Positions 36,222 through 47,799 of a stretch of DNA of 64,000 bases are shown here, in pieces. Every line of letters starts with the position of its first letter. Within the stretch, counting starts at the first letter, position 1. The position numbers and the translations under genes are program-made. The stretch comes from Aspergillus flavus (taxonomy: Eukaryota; Ascomycota; Eurotiomycetes; Eurotiales; Aspergillaceae). Under the pieces are notes generated by a model. It was not told the DNA's origin. It worked only from the letters and a program-made list of their open reading frames with translations, and searched no databases. The stretch covers positions 3,348,001 to 3,412,000 of the forward strand of contig NC_092405.1 in NCBI RefSeq assembly GCF_009017415.1, in the 5' to 3' direction.

Positions 36222-37017
36222 ATGCTTTCAGAGTTTTGGTGAGTGTTTGCCAATATCCATAGCTATAATATAACCTTTTATAATATGCTAACATAAGCAC
36301 GAGCAGCCCTGTCTACGCAGTACGTGCAACACCACCATACCTAGAGATGAAGATGTATGATGTCAAGCCGGTAACTAATCTGAATCCCAGCCTTTCTTTG
36401 CTGCCGTAGGGTGCACCTGCGCTATTGTCTTGACTTCTTTCGGTGCCGCGTATGGCACTGCAAAGGCTGGGGTTGGGATCTCCTCAATGGGTGTCCTGAG
36501 ACCCGATCTAATCGTCAAGAGTATGTGATTATCGATCCACTATCACGACGCATTAACAGAAGATTTCAGATATCGTCCCCGTTGTCATGGCCGGAATCCT
36601 TGGTATTTACGGACTAGTTGTGTCCGTATTAATCGCAAACAATCTCGCTCAGAAGATAACCCTTTACACCAGTATTGTGCAAATGGGTGCAGGGCTCGCA
36701 GTTGGGCTCGCAGGGCTAGCCGCTGGGTAAGAAGGGATTGTCAAAGTATCACTTCGGATAATTAGCCTTTAATTGACTTTGATAATAGATTTGCTATCGG
36801 GATTGTGGGCGATGCTGGTGTGAGGGGAACGGGGCAGCAGCCTCGACTTTACGTGGGCATGATTCTCATTCTTATTTTTGCTGAAGTCCTAGGTGAGTAA
36901 AGTTGCCTATCCTTCATATGGCTTCCTGCACTAATGTTGTCCTCAGGGCTTTATGGGTTGATAGTTGCGCTCTTGATGAACTCTAGGGCTGGAATAGTAA
37001 AGCATAGATGTGAGTGA
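36222..37017 (+). CDS. V-ATPase proteolipid subunit c (Vo c ring)
   Basis: Six exons: 36222-36238, 36307-36319, 36391-36520, 36570-36726, 36789-36892 and 36947-37017. All join in phase to 163 aa, the family's normal length (about 160). Four membrane helices are visible: [43 protein letters not shown] in two parts; [22 protein letters not shown]; and [22 protein letters not shown]. Helix 4 carries the proton-carrying glutamate E138 in IFAEVLGLYG. RPDLIVKNIVP and [20 protein letters not shown] are hallmark loops. The cytosolic loop ([20 protein letters not shown]) and the last residues (AGIVKHRCE) look divergent. It is part of the rotor ring that pumps protons into vacuoles and Golgi. Its place 1.07 kb after the HR-PKS suggests an extra copy acting as a self-resistance target (inference). 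Confidence 0.93.
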
Positions 37018-37721
37018 TTACTGAGCGCTTGTGGGTAGGTTTGATATAATACATACATGCTCTCGTCTCTCATATTTTCGTGGATACTAGGTTAGCCATT
37101 GGATAGATATATCTGCCACCAATATATAAGGACATGGAAAGCTTTCGGGAAAACCTCCGATCTGTTTGCCTAGGTCTTTGCTAGATAAATTATCAAAGCC
37201 AAGACTTGGATCTTATACGCATTCCCAGTAATGTTCATGGTTAAAGATATATAAGACCACCTGATCTACTCATTAGTTCAGGGATCTAGTTGAACAACCA
37301 ATACTATCTGAAAACATCACGACTTGCATCACATCTGCATTCCTGCCTGGTTGCCTCCAAATAACGATCAGACTATCCAGTCAGAGTACGTTGGGTAGCA
37401 GTAGATCCCCACTAAAGCGTGTCTACCCCTCATCGACAGACAAGGCTGACCTGCGCAACAGAAGGGCATTTCTTCAGATCTTCCTGAGCTGTACACAGAA
37501 GTAGGCACTTAAAACAACAGATGAATAGAGGGAAAGTAAGAAGTCTCCATATAAATCTTCACGACTCCTGTGGTTTGATAATTATACTCAGTAACAGGAG
37601 AATAATATCTATCAGATTCCTGTACGGCGCTCTGCTCATCACCAAAGACAATCTAAGTGCAGCCATACCTCACCTCAATAGAACCAGGTAAAACACTCCG
37701 GTTACCTACAAGACGGGTACT
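37018..37721. other. intergenic region
   Basis: About 700 bp with no recognised gene. Confidence 0.45.
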
Positions 37722-38848
37722 ATGAAGGCACCATTGTCGCATAACGACTACACGGTTGGATGGATCTGTGCGCTTCCATTAGAAATGGCTGCAGCCAAAG
37801 CAATGCTGGATGAAGTTCATCCAGACCTGTCGAGCTCGCTAGGTGATCACAACACCTACACACTCGGTACGGTGGGTTCTCACAATATTGTCATCGCCTG
37901 TCTACCTTCATGAGTATACGGAACGACATCTGCAGCGATCGTGGCCTCCCAAATGATGCCCAGATTCCCATCGCTCCGTTTCTCATTGATGGTGGGGATT
38001 GGCGGAGGAGTACCAAGCAGAGGCGCGGATATTCGACTGGGAGACGTTGTAGTTAGCAACCCGACGAAAGGCTTCCGGGAAGTGGTCCAGTACACTACGG
38101 GAAAGTCATCCGAGGGGGGCGATTTGAGCGCACTGGGACGTTGAATAAGCCGTCGCAGCTGCTGTTGACGGCACTGAATAAACACCAGGCGAACAATTTA
38201 TTGAACGGCTGCGACCTTTCGAAGCACATTTCCCAGTCGGCAATTATGACTTCCAGCCATACTAGTGAATTCACGTATCAAGGTCAAGAGGAAGACAAGC
38301 TCTTCCACCCTGAATATGACCACATGGCTCCCCGTCGTAGTTGTGAAAGCTGCGACCACACCCAGCTAGTGAACCGACCTACTCGGTCTTCAACTGAACC
38401 GAGAATCCACTACGGTCTGATTGCATCTTGTAACCAAGCAATGAAGGATGCTAAACCTCGAGACCGACTGGCACGCCAGCTGGGAATCATATGTTTAGAG
38501 ATGGAGGCTGCCGGGTTGGTGGGTCACTTTCCATGTCTCGTCATCCGGGGTATTAGCGACTATGCGGAATTTCACAAGAACGATCAGTGGCACGGCTATG
38601 CCATAGCAACGGCAGCAGCATATGCAAAAGAGCTCCTCTCCGTTGTGCTTCCTGTCGAAGTTGTGGGAAAGGATCCTGCCGATGTACGATCGACAGCTGC
38701 GAGTGAATCAAGCCTCATGAGTCCTGACAGGTCGGTCTATTCTGGGACATTCTTCTCCGGCGGCGGACCGATATTTTTGAGAAATCAAAATGCCGGGAGG
38801 GATAGAAATATCAGGACCGGTTCCCATAGTCGAGACTCTACCTTTTGA
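37722..38848 (+). pseudogene. nucleoside phosphorylase (NLR effector domain), broken
   Basis: Starts [23 protein letters not shown], the standard N-terminus of PNP_UDP_1 effector domains in fungal STAND proteins. GIGGGVPSRGADIRLGDVVV and the C-terminal CLEMEAAGLVGHFPCLVIRG and DYAEFHKNDQWHGYA follow. Two breaks are visible. The first is an in-frame TGA at 37911-37913, where the family has glycine (GVYGTTSAA context). The second is a 1-base shift near 38130, between GGDLSALG and TLNKPSQLLL. No splice pair removes the stop. In intact relatives this domain precedes NACHT or ankyrin repeats and is thought to act on nucleosides in incompatibility reactions. The sequence after 38700 is a variable tail. 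Confidence 0.78.
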
Positions 38849-40679
38849 TGTTATATTTGGTTATAAAACTGCAGCTTCATCCTGACGGGTTTCAGGTAGT
38901 AGTCAGGCTCCACGCCTACCAAGCAATTTAAATTGACAGCCAAATGCTCGTGCCCTAATAAACTCACACGTCGTAACCACACAGAAACTGAGATGTGGTT
39001 CGCTGAAAGCACTTGTAGCAGCTGTAGTTGGAAGCTAACCTATTAATCGAAAAAATACTAAATATATATATACATATTTTAAACTATTTTGACTATACCT
39101 CGTGGCATACTAAATGCCGACACATTCCACAACCGCGCTCAATGACTACTCGGCGTGGTCAGGGAGGCTGAAAGATAGGTTGGAGGTACGAAACAAAAAA
39201 AGACTAGGCAGCTATACAGGGTCATCTGAGCTATTACTGAGAGTCAGCACATTAGTAAATACCCCTCCAAGTCCTCCCCACCAATCATTGCCCGGACATG
39301 TCGATCGTGCGGTAGATCATCCCCTGGGAGCTGGCGCTGTGTGTGTACAAAGAACCCTGCCCAACCCGGCATATTCGGGTTCTTCTATAAGTTGTATAGT
39401 TGACAAATTTCGTATTAGAATAACTGTTCTGTGGTTAGAAATATAAGGCGATATCCCGTACATACCGGAAACAATTTTCCGAGCCTTCTTCCTCACCTTG
39501 GGTGGCAGTGGACGGCTGGCTCAGGGCCGATCCGTGCAGCCTTAGCGAGTGATTCCACATTGACACGTTCCCCATTTCGGAGGCTGACGCTCGTCGAACT
39601 GTCACAGTTGGCGAGATACACTAGACAGCTTTTCTTTGGAAGATTTGTAGGTGCAGGAAGCCTAAGTCCCCTGTGCCAGCGCCGGGTCCTGAAAGGGAAT
39701 CCTGTAAGACACAGTTACTGCCACCGGTCAACGCCGAAACTAAACGGAATTGAGCGTATTCTCCAACATTCGTCTATTAAGTAAATCTATGTGTAACAGA
39801 GGGGTATGCTAGTGTGTTGGAGGGTAGTTGGTCGGCTTGGCACCTCATCTAGGATACGGTTCGGCTCTATTAATCACCTAGCCGTGAGTAGCTAGGGTCA
39901 TGAATCGGGTGCCTTTCTTTTTCATGACCAGCTCTTTTTGTCTGAGAGAAGCCAAACGTCACAAGGCACCTGCCCCATATCACACGTCACATAGTGTAAA
40001 GCATACTCAGTAAAGCAAACACTCTAGCTTGAGCCGGGTAGCTTGGACCCTCTGCTCTTGATGAGGTTGAAGACTCTCTCTGAGGCGAAGGCCGCAATAT
40101 CCTTTACAGAATGAGGCTGCACCGAAAGCAAGGGCAACGACAATAGAAAAGAAGGGAAGGCGAAAGAGGAAATAAAACATGCCGGTCGTGCACATGTGTC
40201 CAAACCGTTTATAAGTGTCAATTATTCCTTAGACTTTTGCCCTGGAATTTTCTCCAGCGATCAAACTTGGATATATGGTAAATGTGACATTGTATATACC
40301 ACGATATCTCAGGATTCTGAACCCAAGCCAGATATTATGACGTTACAATACTCCCACCAGCATGGCATCCCTAGACCAGAACCCATGGTTAAGCGCAACA
40401 ATAGCACGGATGCTTCTCCTGGAGGCAATCACGTATATCTTGGGAGGTATAAAGTAGAGAATGGACATATGATTTCTGGGAATGTGTCCCCACAAGGGGA
40501 TATATACATTGAGACTCAGAGCAAGCCGCTTAACTATCTAGCGTTTATCTAGTGTTTTTAGGATTTATTATTGCTAACATTAAACATTTCGTGAAAGAAA
40601 AAAATTCATACTTGGCTATCCTCACTTAATTTCCTTCAAACTCAGCAGGACCTATTCAGAAAAAGACCACAGTGGACAG
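38849..40679. other. gap between NLR relics
   Basis: Mostly non-coding, with an AT run near 39055-39090. A frame at 40196-40552 ends with HVYLGRYKVENGHMISGNVS-like text that resembles the variable linker between effector and NACHT domains in fungal STAND proteins. This is too weak for a separate call. Confidence 0.4.
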
Positions 40680-43592
40680 GCACAACGCTACTGAGCAGTG
40701 AGGCATTCAAGCAATGGGTTTCAAGCTCAAAGGATGGATCAACAGATCGATCATCGTTGATCACCTCCGGAGAGAGTTCAACGCGAATAACAAGGCTGGT
40801 GTAGCCTGCGTATATTGCAATTTTAAGGGTCAAGCTCGCCAGACCGTGGACAGTATCCTGGCTAGCCTTTTGCTGCAGCTGGTTGTCGCCCGTGGGGGTC
40901 CTGTTGATGATGAGGTGAAATAACTGCGCCAGATTGATGACGAGAAGCATACACTTCCAGATGTTGATGAAGTTCACAAGATACTTCTACCATGGAATCC
41001 GCAGATACTCAAAGTCTTCCTCATTGTGGATGCCCTGGATGAATTGGGGAGGAAACTCGTGAAGAGTTTGTGGAAGAACTCAACAAACTTCGCTCGTTAG
41101 AGCCAGCAGTGAACCTCCTGGTCACCTCCCGGTCGCAGAGACGCCTTCTGTACTTGTTCCCCATGTAGACAACCGTGGAGATTCATCCCTCTGAAGAAGA
41201 CTTAAAATCATATGCGGATAGCCGAATCAAGGTTGACATCTCGCGCGACAGTGGAGGGCTATCAGATCAGGAGAAAGTTCACATTGTGAATACTGTGGTA
41301 AAGGGGAGTGATGAAATGTCAGTATTACCATATTTATCAGGGTGTGAAGCACTAACCTGGACTTTGTAGATTTCTTCTAGTGAAACTGCATATGGATACG
41401 CTACGTCCGACGCGAAGGAAGGACGAATTCGTTACCTGGATGAATGGTCTGCCGGATAACATGGACAAAGCACTTGAGGACACCGTGGAAAGATTAGGAG
41501 GAAGCTTAAAAGGCAACTAGAGGTTGCGAGACAAATTCTGTACTGGCTCACTTCGGCGTTCCCGCTATCTGACCGTTAGAGAATTAGACGGGGCTTTGGC
41601 TCTGGGTTGTGGAAAAGGAACAGCCTCCAGGATTCCAGATGACCTTTGTGAATGCCTGGTCGATATAAACCAGAGATCATGAACAGTCCGCCTACTCCAT
41701 TTAACTGCTCAAGTATACCTTGAGAAAAAAAAAAAAAAAAACAAAAGCACTGGCTCAGGGATGCTCCAGGTATTGCAACAACCTGCCTCGAGTCATTTTT
41801 AACATTAGGCCACAGCCCCAATAGTGAGGACAGCCTGAGGGAGCAACTAGCAGGTGCTCCTCCCGTTGTCTACGCTGCTGAGCAGTGGGGATCCCATGCA
41901 CGACAGGAGCTTGACTGGAAAAGTGAGAAAGACGCGAGCCCTATCAAAGCGCAAGCTCAGGAACTCCTCGAGACGAGGGACAAGCTGCAATGTGCAATAA
42001 GAGTCATGAGCCTTTCACAATACAGCCTGCAACGGAGGAAGGATGTCACGAAGTTGCACATTCTCGCATACTTCGGAATCGACCAATTGCTGGAACGTTT
42101 TCTCCGAGGGAAACTGGACATCAACGCCAAAGACAACCATGGAACGACGGCTCTACACTGGGCGGTACGAAATGGGCACAAAGCTATGGTGAAATTACTG
42201 GTCAACAACAAGAACACGAACATCAATGCCAAAGATAGTTATGGAAGAACAGCGCTGCATTGGGCAGGGCGGAGCGCCAATAAGGACATAATGTCGCTAC
42301 TGTTGTAAAAGAGGGGGAGGCTAAGGAGATGGCTTGGGAGCCGATCGACCAACACAGGATAAGCACGGAGCTACTCCACTGCACTATTCCGCCAGCAATG
42401 CTCACGGAACGATTGTGAGAGTGCTCCTGGACAAAGGGGCTAATATTAACAAGGAAGAACGAAGCGGAAGGACCGCATTATCCCGAGCGATTGAGAATGG
42501 ATCCCAGGAGATTGTCAAAATGCTCCTTGACAAGAAAGCCAACGTTAATCGTGTTTATAGACTTCCTGAATTCGAGGACCTTTGGGTGCGACATGAGACC
42601 ATCCTTTGGAAGAGGTTCGAGGCATATATTACAGGCGTAGGAAAAGATCGGGCTGGAGTAGACTGGCGCCGTGGTGTCGCCCTTCAAACCATGCAATTAA
42701 GCACAAGGATTATGGCTCCTACCATGCAGCGATGGGACCGCCGACATCAACAGCGAGAGGCAGGTGGGGTTGAAGAGGATGAAGAATCTGCTCTTTTCAC
42801 GAGGTTGTTTTAGGGTTATCAAAAAATGGGAATTCGACTCGGGTATTTCTATGGCGACATATTATTCCCCCTTGAACGTCCATTTCGGAAGCTCTCCAGA
42901 GGACTCGAAAAGCTTGAAGGGAGAGCTGAGGTATTTCAGGAAATCCACGGACTCCTACGACTCATTGGAGCGCCTATTGCAGCCTTATTCTACCAATATT
43001 ATCGAACACCGCTGTCACGGGCTGCAGAGAGAGGAGATCTAGCGCTTGTCACCCAGCTGCTCGATTGGCCTGGCACTCAGCCCAAGCAAAGTACTTTCAT
43101 TCGGACGCCGCTATCCTTGGCGGCGGAAAACGGGCATGGATCAGTTGTGAAGCTATTAGTCGAGAGAAATGCTGATATTAACTTTAAATTCATTGGTGGT
43201 CGGGCCCCTTTGTCATATGCCGCGGAGAATGGCCATAGGGATGTGGTGGAAGTTCTGCTGAGGTCAGATACCTTGGATGTCGACTCCAAAGAGACAGATA
43301 CACTGCGGATACCACAAGCCACGGATAATGGTGAACCGGATTTAATTGTGACTCTGGCCGAGTCCAAGCTGATGACGGCCGGACCCCCCTGTTCTATGCT
43401 GCAGAGAAGGGGTTCAAGGAGGTGGTGGAAATACTACTAAGCTCAAACAAGGTCGATGTCAGCTCAAAGGACGGACAAGGGTTGACACCACTAATGTATG
43501 CTGAAAGGAATGGCCATGAGGAAGTAGTTGCAGTCTTGCGGGCTGGAGCGAACTGCAACCCAAGTGATCAAAGACTATATAAGCAGCACTAG
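40680..43592 (+). pseudogene. NACHT-ankyrin STAND gene relic
   Basis: Pieces of one architecture in several frames. The NACHT core is IVDHLRREF...ACVYCNFKGQARQTVDSILASLLLQL with Walker B FLIVDALDE near 41025. The Walker A P-loop that should precede IVDHL is missing. A fitting intron joins SDEM (41318) to FLLVKLHMDTL (about 41370). VYAAEQWGSHARQEL precedes ankyrin repeats at 42006-42308, 42334-42535 and 43003-43300, with a last set in another frame up to the stop at 43590-43592 (TPLFYAAEKGFKEVVEILL, TPLMYAERNGHEEVVAVL). Stop codons at 40921, 41098, 42306 and 43438 and repeated frame changes show it is dead. With the nucleoside-phosphorylase relic upstream it could be one former gene. Confidence 0.72.
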
Positions 43593-44216
43593 ATGACGAT
43601 TTGCGGATACCTTACAGAAGGCCTGTCCATTTATATTGAACACACAGTTCGAATAAACCAAGCAAGCCCTTAGAGCGGTATAGCTGGGCTCCCAGGGCAT
43701 CGATCGCAGACTCCAGCCGTGGTATTGTTGCTTTAGACTAGTTCAGCGCTTATTCTTAGTGGGAGCTTTCCTGCTGATTTAATTATTATGATAGATATTT
43801 GAAGCGTGCTTTCTAAGTATCCTATTCCAATCAATAAGGATGTAACTGTCCTTTTAACACGACCCAATAAATAATGCTACAGGCTACTGACGGAGTACCA
43901 CTGCATCTTGAATCATTCCATAGTCGCAATCAGGTGGAAATGGTTAACGTATTGCTTTCAGCCATTAATTATGAGTCTTGTCGTTAACGTCAACACACAA
44001 ACCCTCCATCGAACCGAATGTGGGTAGCTCGGATATCGGTACAGCTTAGATATAAACATACATTCGCTATCACAGTCAAAGTACATAGGGCAAACTGGTT
44101 CGTCTCTCAGCTACTGAAGCTAAGACCGTATAATAATATATCAGATAGTGTGACCGATCGAATCATAGACTGAAGCATGAATCAGGGTCAAGGTTTAGTG
44201 CAACATGGGAACGCCC
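43593..44216. other. intergenic region
   Basis: About 620 bp of AT-rich sequence with no gene recognised. Confidence 0.5.
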
Positions 44217-46552
44217 TCAGAAGTCGTTGGTCCATAGCGGAATGCTAGGCCACGAGTCTGGAAGATTCGTTGATATTTCTTCGGGGTCTAACAAACCAAT
44301 GTCTGTAACCGATTGGGTTAGGAAATCCTCCATCGTTGGTTGGTACAGGGACATCTCTGCCGTCTTATACTGCGGGTCTGAAATAGGAAGCTGTGCAACG
44401 CTGGTGGGATATATCTGTGAGTTGGTCGGCGGTACGTAGGTAGTCGCTGTGGGATGCGGTACAGATGGAGCATCATCTTCACAAGGTTCCTGAACCTGAA
44501 TCATTGTATTGCCTAGGGTTGAAGGTAACCGTGAGGAGAATCTACCGCTTCTATGGCACTTTTGAACTTTCTGAATATGTTCGTAAAGATCACCGGCCAT
44601 GAGGTTACCATCTGCGGCGAAAGACCTTAACATCTCCGCAGCGGTATCAATAGATGCTAAGTCATCCGCATTTCCATATGGGAGGAGATTTGAAATAACA
44701 AGGACAAGCGACGATGTGAAAATGTACTGTGCGAAGGCGAATCCAAACACGGAGATAGATCCTTTCGTCCATTCATCAGCACAGAGAATCAAGGTGTGCC
44801 GTGCAGAATGAATGCACGCTTCGGTCAAGGCGGCCAGGGCAGGCGATAACGTAGTTTCGGGGCTGAAATCTGTTGTTGCAATATGATCGAGTATGCCCAG
44901 CAATAGTGGGCGTATGGCAAGAATCAAACACTAGTTCAGTCAGTAGTGATACAAGGCCGAGGAAAACAAGAGCCCACATAGTTGAATTGTAGATGAATAA
45001 GAACGGTACACCTGGGATTATGGGTGTCAGGTTGGAGCCGAATATGATCAGGAACTGACTGCATCCACTGCTTCATCTCGTTCAGAAGCTTTTGCTCTCT
45101 TTGTAATAATGTTTCCGCAGATTTTTGGCGGCTGTAGATATTTCGCATAATATGTGTAGAAATCCTGGCAAGCTCTATGACAGCCACCTGGTATGAACTG
45201 TCTGCGAACTCGTCGTGGAATGTTTCAACAGCGAGGTTTGAAGGAAAATCAACATGGATATCATCATCGTTGACCTGCATTGGAAGTCCAAGCTTTAGCC
45301 CCCAAAAGCGATCAAAGATGTATATCGTCCACCACACACGAATGCGATTCTCCCTTGCGATGGGATCAGGGTATTGCGTCTCGGGGATGTTATGATGGAA
45401 GCCAGCAGACAATCCAAGTCGCAACGCGATTCCTACCAGAACATAGGCTGAATGCCACCTGTTCAGAAATTGACTACAAAGTGCCTCATACAGGTCAGTA
45501 AATCCCGAGGTAAAGAGGAAGAGAGAAAGTAATACCAGAATTAAGAGAGCCTCTATATGGGCCATATTGGGTCTCTCCGGTAGCACAGAAATCATATTGA
45601 TGGCACGCGCATAGTAAGTTGTGCCAGGTGAAGTGTCATTGTTCAGTCTGCCACTCGGAACCGAGCATACTTCACCTAGAGCAAAAAGAGCAAAGTACTT
45701 GCACACTAAAACAGGATCGTCGAAGGATGCGTTTTGGTAAATAGTTTGAAGGTAGTCCACGCTGGTCTTCCGCAGTGCGAGGTGGAATGGTGGATTGGCG
45801 TGGCCAAGCGCAGTATTCACAAGCAATCGAGCGCAGGCAAGGCTAGGCCATTCACTCTCTCGTATGAAAGAACTCCCAGAGCAGACTCCTTAACATACCT
45901 CACTCGTGGCATGTCTGAAGTCGAAGCGTCCTTGCTATTCAAGCATTGGCACAGGCGCGTTGCAAATGCAGTACAGGCTACCTCGCTAACATAGATGGGG
46001 AGAGCCGACTTGTTCTGTGTTTGAAACCACGCCCAGTCCTTTAATAGCGGATTTCGTGTACTGGAGTCATTCTCTGATATTGGATTACGTGTGGAGGTTG
46101 GAACGCCACCACTCTCTGCCCCGAAGGTGATATTGCTGACTGACTCTCGCTGATTTCGATGAAGTTCTTGACTGTCTTGGATCAGTTGCTCTAGGTAGCT
46201 AATGTTCGGACATCAGTGTGGACCCTTAGTACTAATTATATTATCGGGATAGGCAAGGGAGCCCTACCTTTCATCGACACGGACTTTGCGGTCGCGTTTA
46301 ATATATCTGCATTCTTTCTCACACCCAGCCACCAGGCATCTAGAACAGGGCTTTCCGCCGGTGCACTTGACTTTCTGCGAATGGCATCTCTGGCAACTAA
46401 GTCTCAAAGCCTTGTTCAGAGACTTAACTTCACGGTCTTGGTGATCGCACTTACGCTACAGAGCGCTTGATTCCCAAAGGCTTCCTCGGGTGATGAGCCG
46501 AGCTTCTTACGTGCGTGATAAGACGGTTCTCCTGACTCATTTGGCGAATCAT
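44217..46552 (-). CDS. Zn2Cys6 fungal-specific transcription factor
   Basis: Five exons: 46552-46511, 46455-46268, 46198-45899, 45854-44978 and 44930-44217. Introns of 55, 69, 44 and 47 bp all preserve frame, giving about 706 aa. The DNA-binding domain reads CQRCHSQKVKC-x5-CSRCLVAGCEKEC, a complete Zn2Cys6 cluster, followed by the basic linker RYIKRDRKVR and the helix YLEQLIQDSQELHR. The fungal_trans middle homology domain includes ALRLGLSAGFHH, RENRIRVWWTIYIFDRFWGLKLGLP and a DDDIHVDFP segment. It is nuclear and probably binds CGG-type sites. It is divergent from a GNAT gene (358-bp spacer). It could regulate that gene or, less certainly, the biosynthetic cluster whose own regulator appears damaged. 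Confidence 0.93.
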
Positions 46553-46910
46553 TTGGAGCCGGACTCTTTGTGGGGTTGTTCAAAAATCCTCCGGTCGGTG
46601 GTTTTAAGGTTGGCCGATAAACCAGTGATTCAATTTAAATGAGAGCTTTCGCTTGGCAACTTTTCCACATCAACTCTGGCCAGCCAATCAAAAGGGAGTC
46701 ATACCGGCTCCCCTTGATTTTAGCCGACCGGCAATCTTTGTTTGGGAAGTTGTTAATTGCCACGGGTGACAAGGAGCAGAAACTATGTGTAGGAATATAT
46801 AACCCTAATGGCACACCTCTCCCGACCTTGACTGAACTTCCTTCATACTTTTCCTCTTCATCTATCATAACCAACCTGTTTCCGACAGACCTATCTCTCC
46901 CATACTTTCA
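46553..46910. promoter_or_regulatory. bidirectional promoter, regulator / GNAT
   Basis: 358 bp between divergent start codons. A TATA-like ATATATAA near 46795 lies about 115 bp before the GNAT start. Confidence 0.45.
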
Positions 46911-47426
46911 ATGGCATTAGTGGCAACTACCAGTGTCAGTTCTTACGTATTACGACAACATCGCCCTGGTGACTTAGGATGGATAGTTCATCGGCATGGG
47001 ATCTTGTATAATCAAGAATACGGATGGACAGAGCGTTTTGAGGGCCTCGTGGCTAGGGTTGCCTCCGATTTCATCGAACACTATGATCCAAAATGCCAAC
47101 GCTGTTGGGTTGCCGAACGTGATGGGTCATTCATCGGTTGCGTGCTGTTAGTGAAGGACAGGGACTCGGATCTCAATGGGGCAAAACTGCGCCTTCTTCT
47201 TGTCGAACCTAGTGCACGAGGACTGGGACTTGGCCGTAACTTGATCCAGCAATGTACAAGTTTTGCTCACGAGGTCGGATATTCACGAATACGATTGTGG
47301 ACAAACAGTGGCTTAACTTCGGCGCGACGCCTTTACCAAAAGGAGGGATATAAGCTTATGAAGTCAGAAGAGGAGGAGACACTAGGCATGAAGTCGGTTG
47401 GAGAATACTGGGAACTGGTCCTATAG
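46911..47426 (+). CDS. GNAT family N-acetyltransferase
   Basis: Intronless 171-aa ORF. The acetyl-CoA site is LRLLLVEPSARGLGLGRNLI, the family V-x-P-x-x-R-x-x-G-x-G pattern. CWVAERDGSFIGCVLLV (beta-4) and RLYQKEGYKL (C-terminal motif B) complete the fold. The N-terminal RQHRPGDLGWIVHRHGILYNQEYGW is typical of the acetyltransferases fused to or resembling bacterial MarR-GNAT proteins. Single-exon structure and this similarity hint at bacterial ancestry, which I cannot test here. It probably acetylates a small amine or drug-like substrate in the cytosol. Confidence 0.9.
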   Translation: MALVATTSVSSYVLRQHRPGDLGWIVHRHGILYNQEYGWTERFEGLVARVASDFIEHYDPKCQRCWVAERDGSFIGCVLLVKDRDSDLNGAKLRLLLVEPSARGLGLGRNLIQQCTSFAHEVGYSRIRLWTNSGLTSARRLYQKEGYKLMKSEEEETLGMKSVGEYWELVL

Positions 47427-47799
47427 GAGGAACAATCTAGCTGAGGTAATTATTAACTTATTTGTCGTTCCCACCGTACAGCCAATTCTAATTTAAATCT
47501 CACTTTCTAGCTCGGAAACCAGATGTTGGGGTTACTGCTGAAGGCTATCAGGTTCTGTGCTTTATTCATTATCTTCTTTATATATACATTTCCCTTGGAA
47601 GTATTGTCGATAGTGGATGGGCAATATTGAACGGGGCCTAAATAGCAAATGTTACCAACAATCATAGAGACAAGAATTTATAACATCTATCAGTTGGATT
47701 GAACGAAGTATAATCAAGTTCCATTTACAAAAGATTCATTTACTTTGTTAAACATTCCAAAATAAGCAGAGGTCAACGGACGCGGTCTAATGTGTCTTA
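47427..47799. other. intergenic region
   Basis: About 370 bp of AT-rich sequence with no gene recognised. Confidence 0.5.

Noticed and set aside
39114..39784. Two overlapping frames of 110 and 117 aa
   Set aside because: No domain recognised and no coherent splicing; left as intergenic.
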